A stretch of DNA of 44,060 bases, taken from positions 1 through 44,060 of the forward strand of contig NZ_MUXN01000032.1 of NCBI RefSeq assembly GCF_001995215.1, given 5' to 3'. The stretch comes from Amycolatopsis azurea DSM 43854 (GTDB taxonomy: Bacteria; Actinomycetota; Actinomycetes; Mycobacteriales; Pseudonocardiaceae). The position numbers and the translations under genes were made by a program. Below the pieces are notes generated by a model. The model saw only the letters and a program-made list of their open reading frames with translations. It had not been told where the DNA came from and made no database searches. Positions within the stretch are counted from its first letter, which is position 1; each line of letters starts with the position of its first letter. Of this stretch, positions 1-7,434 are shown piece after piece.

Positions 1-116
1 CCTCTCCCACCCCAGCCCGCCCCACCCCAGCCCCCGCCCTTCCCCGGGGGGCGTCCCCAGCCCAGCGTATCGCGGGTGACCGACGGGACCTGCGGAAACG
101 GCCCTGGAGGGCGGAG

Positions 117-146
117 TTGCCCACAAGGGGATCGGGCTGTGGACAA
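117..146. other. Facing pair of DnaA-box-like 9-mers
   Basis: TTGCCCACA (117-125) and TGTGGACAA (138-146) face each other across 12 bases. The second is the exact complement of the actinobacterial DnaA box TTGTCCACA and the first differs by one base. Together with flanking bases they form a 12-bp inverted repeat with one mismatch. No dnaA, dnaN or AT-rich unwinding region is present, so this is not called an origin. Binding by DnaA is inference only. Confidence 0.35.
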
Positions 147-179
147 CTCGGGACCGGGTGTTCAGGGCCCGACTCGGAT

Positions 180-232
180 GTCCCCAATGTGGCATTGGGG
201 ACGCTCAAAGACCCCAACGCCACATTGGGGGC
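180..232. repeat. Double 23-bp palindrome, copy 1
   Basis: Two 23-bp palindromes (180-202 and 210-232) are separated by the 7-base linker GCTCAAA. The first has 10-base arms GTCCCCAATG and CATTGGGGAC around three bases; the second is a diverged version. The same architecture recurs at 308-360 and 34723-34775. It lies downstream of the glycosyltransferase gene, which reads leftward and ends at 467. It could act as a terminator or a protein-binding repeat; the function is unknown. Confidence 0.8.
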
Positions 233-307
233 ATCGGGCGGCAGAGGGACCGGGCGCAGAGGGCCGGGCGGCACCTCTGCGTGAGAGTTCCCGGCGAGGC
301 CCCGGAA

Positions 308-360
308 GTCCCGAGCGCCACGCAAGGGACGCTCAACGTCCCCAGCGTGGCGCTCGGGAC
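308..360. repeat. Double 23-bp palindrome, copy 2
   Basis: Diverged palindromes at 308-330 and 338-360 are again exactly 30 bp apart start to start, with linker GCTCAAC. The second unit is close to the reverse complement of the first, so the 53-bp element is also one long inverted repeat. Core bases are GTCCC...GGGAC. Confidence 0.7.
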
Positions 361-412
361 ACGAGGCTCAGGTGAGACAGGCGGCAGTCGCCCAAGCGCA
401 CGCGTGGCGAAG

Positions 413-435
413 GTCCCCAATGCCGCATTGGGGAC
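413..435. repeat. Single 23-bp palindrome
   Basis: One unit with perfect arms GTCCCCAATG and CATTGGGGAC around CCG, of the same family as the units at 180 and 34723, but without a recognisable partner 30 bp away. It ends 31 bases before the stop codon of the glycosyltransferase gene and could serve as its terminator. Confidence 0.75.
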
Positions 436-466
436 ACCCCCGGAACTCAGTCCAAGCCGAAAGCGC

Positions 467-3400
467 TCAAGAGAGTGAAGGTCGCCGCCGCGTGGGCACA
501 GCGGTCAGCAGCGTGAACAGCACCGCGGCCACCTGAGCCAGCAGCAAGAGATTCCGCGTCGTCCCCTGATGCTCCACGACCACCTCCGAAGGCGCGGGTG
601 GCACCGAGACGGCCACCTGATGCCCCCAGGCCCGCACGATCGGCACGGCTTTCCCGTCCACGCTCGCCTGCCAGCCCGCTTCGAACTCCGCCGCCACCAC
701 GAGCAGCCGCCCGGTCGGCCCCTCCGAGACGCGCACCCGCACGTCCGGCAGCCCGGCCTGCACCGGCGCCACCCCGGGTGACGCCCCCGGCGCGCCCTTC
801 CCGGTCACGGCCGCCTGCGACAGCTCCGGAGAGATCAACGCCACCTGCCCACCGGCGGGCAGCAGACGGAGCACCGGCCGCCCGTCGGAGGTCGGCGCCG
901 CCGGGCCGACCAGATCTCGCGCGAGTTCGACGAAAGCGCCGCCATCGGCACCGCTGGGCAACACGACGTACAGCGCCCCCGAAGCCAGAGCCGACGCGAA
1001 GGCCTGCTTCACCGCGTCCGGCGAGCCCTGGAGAAGGTCCCGTCGCCACGAAGCCAGCCGGTCGGCGCTGCCGGGCGTCGGCGCGAGTTCGTCGTCGCCG
1101 TAAAGCGGCAACCGCCCACCGGTCTGCCGCACCGGCTCCACCGAAGAACCCACCACCAGCACCGAACGACCGGTCGCGGCCAGTTCCGCCGAGATCTCCG
1201 GGGCCAGCGACGGGCGCGCGCCCGACCGCAGCGGGCCTTCCCGTCCGGCGACGACCGCACCGGTCGCCAGCGCCAGCAGCACGAGCACCCCGGCCACGGC
1301 CGTGACCTTCGCCAGCCACGGCGCGGGATCGACACCGCTCCCGCCGCGCTGCCAGGTCGCCAGCACCGTCCACAGCAGCCCCGCGCCGATCACCAGCAGC
1401 GGCACCCCGGCGTACCCGGTCGCGTGCGCGCCGCCCGACATCGGCGTCACCGCCACGAACCGCACCGCCACGAGTCCCAGCACGCCCAGGACGACGACCG
1501 CGACACCGCCGCCCGCGCTCTTCGTCGGCCGCACCACCAGCGCGACGATCGCGGCCGCGACCAGCGCCACCCCGATCGGCCACGCGCCGGGCCCGCCCGG
1601 GTCCAGCCCGGCGAGGTCGGCGCCGGACGCGGCCGTGACACCGCCGCCGAGCCCGTGCAGCAACAGTTCCGGATGCCGCAGCAGCACACTCGGCCACGGC
1701 AGCAGCAACGCCAGCGGCAGGAAGACCACGATCCCGACCGACGCGATCCGCCGCGCGAGCCCGGTCGGCGACGGCAGCACCACGAACCCGATCACCAGCC
1801 CGACCACCGCCAGCGCGTGCGCCAGCGGCGAGAAGGCGCCGATCAGCGCCAGCCCGATCGCGCTCAGCGCGGAAACGTGCAGCCACCGCGAGTCCGCGCG
1901 GACCAGCAGCCCCACGATGCCCGCGATCACCGGCGGCAGCAGCAGGTGCACGACGACGACGTCGAGCCGTCCCTGCGCGACCGAAGCGGTCGCCGCCGGG
2001 AGCACGCCGTACCCCGCCGCGACGACGGCACGAACCCAGCGACGCACGCGAAGCCGTCGAGTGGCCGCGTACGCGCTCAGGGCGGCGAGCGGGATGTCGC
2101 CGATCAGCAGGATCGCGACCAGCGCCGCGGGCCCGCCGATCGGCGTGAAGAGCGCGCCGAGGGTGCCGAGCACCGGCAGCGTCGCGGGCGCGGGACTCGC
2201 CGTCCCGCCCGCGATCGCGTGCCACGGCGCGAGATACGACGACCAGATCTCGCCGAGCCCGCCGACCGGGAGCAGTTTCCCGCCGACGAGGTCGAGCCCG
2301 AGCCGGGAACCGTTGACCACGAAAGCCAGCGCCGTCAGGACGACGAGCACGATCACCGGCGGGGCGAACACGGTCGCGGCGAGCACCCGCTTCCGGTCGA
2401 CCTCGACGAACACGAGTTCCGGTTCCGGCCGCCGCCCGCCGTCCCGCGGCACCGGCGACGGTTTCGGTCCGCCCGCGACGGGCTTCTCGACGGGCTTCTC
2501 GGGGACCGCGACCGCGACGACCGCGCTGGGCCGCCGCAAACCGGTCCCGCGTGAGCCGACCCCGCGCATCGCCCCCGCGGGCAGCGCCCCGGGACCGACG
2601 GGACGATCCTGCCCGGCCTTCAACGCCTCCGGCGGGATCCAGGCCCCTTCCTGATCCGCGCTCTCCGGCACGGTCCCGAGGGCGAAGTCCCGTTCGACAC
2701 CACGCCGGACGAGGCCGACGACGCCGGCGCGGACCGCGTTGCGCACCCGGGTCAGCCGTCCCGTGAACAACCCGCGGACAGCACCCGGCCTGCCGGTCTT
2801 CCGGCGTTCGGCGCGGGCCGCGCGCAGCCCGCCGCGACCGCGCAGCAGGTACCAGGTCGCCGCGAGTTCCGCGCCCGCTTCGCCGGTGCGCCGCAGCAGG
2901 AGGAAGGCGAGCGCCCGCAGCGCCGCGAAGACCGGGATTCGAAAAAGACCGAACCAAAAGGACAGTGGGGAGCAGTTGACGAGGAACACCCGGAGCCCGT
3001 GCGCGCGGTTCGCCGCCGCCAGGGAAAGGCCGAGCGCGGCCGGTTCCCGCTGCCCGGTGCTGAGCGCGCGGGCGTGCCGGAGCCGGGCCGACGGCACCGA
3101 GAGCACCTTGCCGCCCGCCGCGTTGGCGCGCCAGCCGAAGTCGAGATCCTCGCGCAGCAAGGGAAATCCGGGGTCGTAGCCGCCGAGGTCGTGCCAGACT
3201 TCCCTCCGCACCAGTGATCCGGCGCTCGGCACGGCGAGCACCGCGGTGTCGTTCTCCTCGGGTGAGACCTGCTGACGGTGGCCGATGGCGTCGGTCGACA
3301 ACCCGGCTTCGACGATGAGCCGCGGGTCGCTCCAGTCCACCGCGAGCGGACCGAGCACCGTCGCCGCGGCCTCGTTTTCGGCGGCTGCCAACAGGTTTTC

Positions 3401-3772
3401 GAGACAATCGGGTTCCGGCGCGCAGTCGTCGTGCAGCAGCCAGAGCCAGCCGCCGGGGTCACCCCAGCGGTCGACGGCGTATTCGACGGCCTCACCGACG
3501 GCGGCACCGAAGCCGACTTCACTCGAAAGCGTGAGAATTCCGTCAAGGACCGGGGCTTCGCCAGCGACGCCTTCGGGGGCCGCCGCGTCGGCGAGGATCT
3601 TCGCCGTCCGGTCGGTGGATCCGGTGTCGACGGCCAACACGTGCCGCGGCCGGACACCGCTGCGCCGCAGCGCGGAAAGCGCCAGTGGCAACCAGTTCTC
3701 GCCGTTGTGACAGACCACAATGGCCAGAACGGGGGCCGTGCGCAGCACAGGTGACGCGACAGTGCGAGACAA
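467..3772 (-). CDS. Family 2 glycosyltransferase with large membrane region
   Basis: Encodes about 1101 residues. The N-terminal ~300 residues are a GT-A fold family 2 glycosyltransferase: nucleotide-sugar motif DTGSTD at 49-54, metal-binding HDDC at 113-116, and an EDLDFGWR acceptor/catalytic motif at 207-214. A Pro/Arg-rich linker (~300-440) follows, then many hydrophobic segments (~455-850) and an outside-facing C-terminal domain ending in one more membrane span. This fits a polytopic enzyme adding sugar to a cell-envelope glycan; donor and acceptor cannot be read from the sequence. The start is uncertain: TTG at 3772 gives the longest frame, GTG at 3748 also keeps the whole catalytic domain, and neither has a clear ribosome site. 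It reads in the same direction as the whiB gene 149 bases upstream. Confidence 0.85.
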   Translation of the reverse strand: MSRTVASPVLRTAPVLAIVVCHNGENWLPLALSALRRSGVRPRHVLAVDTGSTDRTAKILADAAAPEGVAGEAPVLDGILTLSSEVGFGAAVGEAVEYAVDRWGDPGGWLWLLHDDCAPEPDCLENLLAAAENEAAATVLGPLAVDWSDPRLIVEAGLSTDAIGHRQQVSPEENDTAVLAVPSAGSLVRREVWHDLGGYDPGFPLLREDLDFGWRANAAGGKVLSVPSARLRHARALSTGQREPAALGLSLAAANRAHGLRVFLVNCSPLSFWFGLFRIPVFAALRALAFLLLRRTGEAGAELAATWYLLRGRGGLRAARAERRKTGRPGAVRGLFTGRLTRVRNAVRAGVVGLVRRGVERDFALGTVPESADQEGAWIPPEALKAGQDRPVGPGALPAGAMRGVGSRGTGLRRPSAVVAVAVPEKPVEKPVAGGPKPSPVPRDGGRRPEPELVFVEVDRKRVLAATVFAPPVIVLVVLTALAFVVNGSRLGLDLVGGKLLPVGGLGEIWSSYLAPWHAIAGGTASPAPATLPVLGTLGALFTPIGGPAALVAILLIGDIPLAALSAYAATRRLRVRRWVRAVVAAGYGVLPAATASVAQGRLDVVVVHLLLPPVIAGIVGLLVRADSRWLHVSALSAIGLALIGAFSPLAHALAVVGLVIGFVVLPSPTGLARRIASVGIVVFLPLALLLPWPSVLLRHPELLLHGLGGGVTAASGADLAGLDPGGPGAWPIGVALVAAAIVALVVRPTKSAGGGVAVVVLGVLGLVAVRFVAVTPMSGGAHATGYAGVPLLVIGAGLLWTVLATWQRGGSGVDPAPWLAKVTAVAGVLVLLALATGAVVAGREGPLRSGARPSLAPEISAELAATGRSVLVVGSSVEPVRQTGGRLPLYGDDELAPTPGSADRLASWRRDLLQGSPDAVKQAFASALASGALYVVLPSGADGGAFVELARDLVGPAAPTSDGRPVLRLLPAGGQVALISPELSQAAVTGKGAPGASPGVAPVQAGLPDVRVRVSEGPTGRLLVVAAEFEAGWQASVDGKAVPIVRAWGHQVAVSVPPAPSEVVVEHQGTTRNLLLLAQVAAVLFTLLTAVPTRRRPSLS

Positions 3773-3884
3773 CGGGCACTCCAGATGTGGCGGCGAAGTC
3801 GAGTGCCGCCACCCTACGACGCGACCCTGTCACCCGTTGGTGGCCCCACTGTATGGAACCGAGACCGTGGAACGCGGGCAGGAA

Positions 3885-3919
3885 GCGATCTCCGGCGCAC
3901 TGGGGGTGCCGGAGATCGC
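3885..3919 (-). terminator. Hairpin terminator after whiB gene
   Basis: Perfect 12-bp arms GCGATCTCCGGC (3885-3896) and GCCGGAGATCGC (3908-3919) around an 11-base loop. It begins three bases beyond the whiB stop codon and separates it from the glycosyltransferase gene. There is no strong U-tract, which is usual for high-GC actinobacteria. Confidence 0.65.
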
Positions 3920-3921
3920 CG

Positions 3922-4305
3922 TCACACAGCTCGCTTTTTCAGTTTCCTACGCTCGCGTTCGGAGAGCCCGCCCCAAATACCGAACCGCTCGTCATGCGCG
4001 AGGGCGTACTCGAGGCACTCGTCCTTGACCTCGCAACCGAGGCAGATCCGCTTGGCTTCACGGGTGGAGCCGCCCTTCTCGGGGAAGAACGCCTCCGGGT
4101 CCGTCTGCGCGCAGAGGGCCCGTTCCTGCCAGTCCTGCTCTTCCGCGGAGGCATCGTCGAAAAGCTCGGTGAGATCGCCCAGTTGCTGCTCCGGGACCTC
4201 ACCCCAACCCACGACTTGCCCCCATTCCCTTCCATCTGCTTCCAACCGCACGTCCGCCTCCTCGCTGTCCACGCACTCCCCAGGCTGGCGGTGTTGAAAC
4301 ACCAT
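3922..4305 (-). CDS. whiB2: WhiB-family iron-sulfur regulator (WhiB2/WhmD type)
   Basis: About 127 residues. The four cluster-binding cysteines are C65, C88, C91 and C97 (C-X22-C-X2-C-X5-C). They are followed by the G-I-W-G-G turn at 109-113 and a basic tail (RERRKLKKRAV), the standard Wbl plan: a 4Fe-4S cluster and a C-terminal DNA-contact segment. The stretch from ALCAQTDPEAFFPEKGG to GIWGGLSERER is nearly identical to what I recall of mycobacterial WhiB2/WhmD, which is needed for septation and cell division. ATG at 4305 is chosen because a GGAAGGGGG sequence sits about six bases ahead; an in-frame ATG at 4338 would add 11 residues. It is divergent from the M50 protease gene. Confidence 0.9.
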   Translation of the reverse strand: MVFQHRQPGECVDSEEADVRLEADGREWGQVVGWGEVPEQQLGDLTELFDDASAEEQDWQERALCAQTDPEAFFPEKGGSTREAKRICLGCEVKDECLEYALAHDERFGIWGGLSERERRKLKKRAV

Positions 4306-4461
4306 CCGCCGCCCCCTTCCAGCGACGAATGACATCACTGTGATTACACCCGTGTAGTGCGGTCAGGTCAAGCGGAGTAGCGAGTTCGGGGGATACTCGC
4401 GCTCGATCGCGCAAGGGGACACGCCGAGAACTTCACATCGGGCATACGGAAGACTGGTGGA

Positions 4462-5238
4462 GTGCAGAGATCAGCAGTGCGGCCAAGCCCGATCTTCCTC
4501 GGCATCCTCGCGGCCACCGTCCTGGGCGGTGTCCTGGCGGCTTTCGGTGACGCGACCACGATTTACAGCCAGAAGTACGACCCGCTCATCATCACCGGCG
4601 TCGTCCTGCTCGTCGCGGGCGGCTGGGTCGCGTCGCTGACGCTGCACGAGTTCGGCCACGCGGTCGTGGCGTTCCGCGGTGGCGACCACAGCGTCGCCCA
4701 CAAGGGTTACCTGTCCATGGACGTCCGGAAATACACGGATCCGGTGCTGTCCATCGTCCTGCCGTTGGTGTTCCTCATCATCGGCGGCATCCCGCTGCCG
4801 GGTGGCGCGGTGTGGATCGAGCACGGGCGCCTGCGCTCACGCGGTGTCCAGTCGTGGGTCTCGCTCGCCGGACCGCTGAGCAACCTCGGCGTCGGCGTCG
4901 CGCTGACGCTCGTCGTCGCGCTGGTGCCGATGGCGAACGGACTCGTGATCGGGCTCTCGTTCCTGGCACTGCTCCAGATCGTCACGTTCCTCTTGAACAT
5001 CCTGCCGATCCCCGGTCTCGACGGCTGGGGCGCGATCGAGCCGTACCTTTCGCCCGGCGCGCGGGAGTTCGGCGCGAAGGCCCGGCCGTGGGCACCGCTG
5101 GTGCTGTTCGCCATCCTGTTCGCCGTGCCGGGAGCCAGCCCGTTGCTCTGGAAGGTGTCCTACTCGATCTTCGACACCGTCGGTGGTTTCAGGCTCGCCG
5201 CCATGTACGGACAAGACGCGTTCATGTTCTGGAAGTGA
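4462..5238 (+). CDS. Site-2 protease-like membrane metallopeptidase (M50)
   Basis: 258 residues, with about six membrane segments. The zinc motif HEFGH lies at 62-66 inside a hydrophobic helix, and the third-ligand motif appears as NILPIPGLDG around 179-188, so the active site is complete. Family members cut membrane proteins within the bilayer, often anti-sigma factors. There is no PDZ domain, placing it with the short M50B-type enzymes. The GTG at 4462 is used; a GTG at 4477 is possible. Its substrate is unknown. The last 17 bases overlap the end of the convergent gene that stops at 5222. Confidence 0.85.
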   Translation: MQRSAVRPSPIFLGILAATVLGGVLAAFGDATTIYSQKYDPLIITGVVLLVAGGWVASLTLHEFGHAVVAFRGGDHSVAHKGYLSMDVRKYTDPVLSIVLPLVFLIIGGIPLPGGAVWIEHGRLRSRGVQSWVSLAGPLSNLGVGVALTLVVALVPMANGLVIGLSFLALLQIVTFLLNILPIPGLDGWGAIEPYLSPGAREFGAKARPWAPLVLFAILFAVPGASPLLWKVSYSIFDTVGGFRLAAMYGQDAFMFWK

Positions 5239-6028
5239 CTTCGCCTTCGGAATGTGCGGTGAACCACTCGTGCGCCCGCTTCCAGACGCGTTTGAGACCG
5301 GACCGCTCGCCGAGGTAGTCGCCCGCCATGCCGACCACCGGCAGTTTCCCGAGCGCCCGGTGGAAAAGCCGGCCGCGCGGCCGCTTCTCCAGTTCTTCGA
5401 CGATGCCCAGCAGTCCCCTGCCGAGTCGCCACAGCGTGCCCGCCGCGGCTTTCAAGGTGACCTTGCCGTGTTTCTTCTTCGCGTCGTCGAGTTCTTCGGT
5501 GAGCTTCGCCGCTTCGTCGTCTTCGGCGGCCTTGTCATGTTCGGCATGCTTGCCCGCCGCGATCACCGGGTCGATGTCGCGTTCGAAGAGCACCCACGCG
5601 ATCAGCCGGACCCGGGCGCCGACGTCGGTCACGCCGTACTCCCCCGCGATCGCGCACAGCAGCACCCCTTGGGCCGCCGAGCCGAGCGCGTCCTGCACGG
5701 GCAGCCGGTCGGCGAGCGCGCCGCCGATCCCGGGGATCGCGGTGACGAGCGCGGTGACCCGGCCGACCCGGTTCACCCACCAATGCGTCCGCTGGTAGTT
5801 CGACATCTCCGCCCACGCGGCGGTGCCGGGCACCTTGACCGAGGTGATCCCGTCGAGCAGCTTGTCCTTCAGTCCCGGTTCGACGTCGTCCAGATCCTCG
5901 TGGCGGCGTCCCCGCGCCTGGAGGCCGAACGGATCCGCGTCCCGCAGCGCGTCGACCATCGGCCCGCAGGCGCGGACGAACGGCCGCAGCACCGCCACGA
6001 CCTGGCGGTCCGAAATCGCTTCACCCAC
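5222..6028 (-). CDS. Conserved hypothetical protein, third gene of mshB operon
   Basis: About 268 residues; family not recognised. The middle (~85-150) has moderately hydrophobic stretches around VTALVTAIPGIGGALADRLPVQ and a Gly/Ala-rich helix, then a charged Lys/Glu/Asp stretch (~165-195) that could be coiled coil, then a basic C-terminus. No signal peptide is seen. GTG at 6028 is the likely start because it overlaps the stop of the upstream gene (6021-6023) by eight bases, implying translational coupling. A longer frame back to 6100 would begin with an unconvincing Arg/Trp-rich segment. It may be a membrane-associated partner of the preceding small membrane protein, which is inference from position only. 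Confidence 0.7.
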   Translation of the reverse strand: MGEAISDRQVVAVLRPFVRACGPMVDALRDADPFGLQARGRRHEDLDDVEPGLKDKLLDGITSVKVPGTAAWAEMSNYQRTHWWVNRVGRVTALVTAIPGIGGALADRLPVQDALGSAAQGVLLCAIAGEYGVTDVGARVRLIAWVLFERDIDPVIAAGKHAEHDKAAEDDEAAKLTEELDDAKKKHGKVTLKAAAGTLWRLGRGLLGIVEELEKRPRGRLFHRALGKLPVVGMAGDYLGERSGLKRVWKRAHEWFTAHSEGEVTSRT

Positions 6029-6437
6029 CGCTGTCTCCCTTCGCGGCCTTCGCCGCCATGCCCAAGCCGCCACCCAGCGCCAGCGCTCCCGGCAGGGCAC
6101 CGCCGCCGATCAGCAGCAGTGCCCGCCAGTCCTGTATCAGCACCAGATCATTGCCGGGTCCGGTCACCCCCATCCCGAGTACGACGAGTACCCAGACGAG
6201 CAGCGGAATCACCGAAAAGGAGGGCCGGACCACTTTCGCGGTCGTCCGCACCAGCAGCGGAGTCGTGATCACCGCGAGCACCACGGTCACCGGCATGGGG
6301 AAGTCGCCGAGCTTCGGCAGCACGATGCCGTCGAGCCGGAGCGGCAGGAAGAACAGTTCGAGCAGCCCGAGCAACAGCGCGTCGAAGCACAGCAGGGCCA
6401 GCAGCAACCGCTGCCGCGCGGTGAGCGGCTCGGTCAC
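6021..6437 (-). CDS. Small integral membrane protein following mshB
   Basis: 138 residues with four predicted membrane helices (about 10-30, 48-66, 74-92 and 104-125) and no known catalytic motif. The gene overlaps the mshB stop by four bases and is overlapped in turn by the next gene. Mycobacteria have a similar small membrane protein gene (Rv1171) directly after mshB (Rv1170), so the pairing is probably conserved. That suggests a link to mycothiol metabolism or to the envelope, but its role is not established. Confidence 0.8.
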   Translation of the reverse strand: MTEPLTARQRLLLALLCFDALLLGLLELFFLPLRLDGIVLPKLGDFPMPVTVVLAVITTPLLVRTTAKVVRPSFSVIPLLVWVLVVLGMGVTGPGNDLVLIQDWRALLLIGGGALPGALALGGGLGMAAKAAKGDSGG

Positions 6438-7276
6438 TTCGCGAGTCCCCCGAACAGGTCGGATCCGGCACCCTCGGCCGGCCCGTGGGCGAGCACGAAG
6501 TACTCGTTCGGGGTGATCGGCTGCGCGACGTCGTTGCTCAGCGCGAAGTGGTCCGCGAGATGCGGCGGGGCGGGCACGCTGACCTGGGTCTCGTGCGCAC
6601 GCAGCGCGGCGGCCTTGGCCGGAACGTGCGCGCCGACGTCGAGGACGGTCGTGATGGTCTCGTCCGGCGTCACCGGCAGTTCGCCGTCTTCGGGAACCCG
6701 GAACGCCGAACGCCCGCGCAGCGCGGCCAGCCCGGCAGTGACGGCGTCGCGAGAAGAAACAGTATGGAAGACCCGTTCGACCGACGCGGCCTTCGGCGCC
6801 GCGGCCATGGTGATCTCGTGCGCACGGATGTGGTCGGGGTGCCCGTAACCCCCGAAAGCGTCATAGGTGACGACGACCTGGGGGCGGACCTCGTCCAGGA
6901 TCTCCGCGAGCTGGGCCGCCTGCTCGTCGAGGTCGCCGCCGGAGAACGCGCGCGGATGGGCCGCCGACGGCGTCCCGGCCATCCCCGAGTCACGCCAGCG
7001 GCCGATGCCGCCGAGATAGCGGTGCCGGGTGACGCCCAGCGCGGCGCAGGCCGATGCCAGTTCGCCCGCGCGGTAGCCGCCGAGCTGGTCCGAGGCCCAC
7101 GAACCGAGCCCGTCGAGGGGCGGCGGGATGATCTCGCCTTCCTCACCGAGAGTGCACGTGACAACGGTCACGTCCGCCCCTTCGGAGGCGTAGCGCGCGA
7201 TGGTGCCGCCGGTGGTGATGCTCTCGTCGTCCGGATGGGCGTGCACGAGGAGCAATTTGGGCCGATCTGAGATCAC
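6434..7276 (-). CDS. mshB: Mycothiol biosynthesis deacetylase MshB
   Basis: 280 residues, the usual MshB length. It removes the acetyl group from GlcNAc-inositol, giving the amine that MshC joins to cysteine in mycothiol synthesis. The LmbE-type zinc motif AHPDDE is at 13-18 (H14 and D17 as ligands, D16 as general base in the family), and the third ligand lies in GGYGHPDH around 142-149. The N-terminal β-strand LLLVHAHPDDESITTGG is typical of MshB. The start is GTG at 7276. It is cytosolic, first gene of a tightly overlapping three-gene operon, and divergent from the ABC ATPase gene at 7435. Confidence 0.95.
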   Translation of the reverse strand: MISDRPKLLLVHAHPDDESITTGGTIARYASEGADVTVVTCTLGEEGEIIPPPLDGLGSWASDQLGGYRAGELASACAALGVTRHRYLGGIGRWRDSGMAGTPSAAHPRAFSGGDLDEQAAQLAEILDEVRPQVVVTYDAFGGYGHPDHIRAHEITMAAAPKAASVERVFHTVSSRDAVTAGLAALRGRSAFRVPEDGELPVTPDETITTVLDVGAHVPAKAAALRAHETQVSVPAPPHLADHFALSNDVAQPITPNEYFVLAHGPAEGAGSDLFGGLAK

Positions 7277-7434
7277 GGCTTGAAGACTAATTCGAACACG
7301 GCGCGCTTTCCTTTATAGGGTGTCGGGAACGGAAGCCGGAGAGCACCGACCTTAGTCGGGCGACTCTCGGTTATCCTCGCGCGAGTCATGGGCATTGCCT
7401 CGTGACCATATGTACCCCCACGAAGGGCATCTTG

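Noticed and set aside
117..146. Chromosomal origin
   Set aside because: Only two DnaA-like boxes, no dnaA/dnaN/gyr genes and no AT-rich region.
4336..4359. TACAC-CC-GTGTA as operator of whiB2
   Set aside because: Only five-base arms and no match to a regulator site I can name; left out as a feature.
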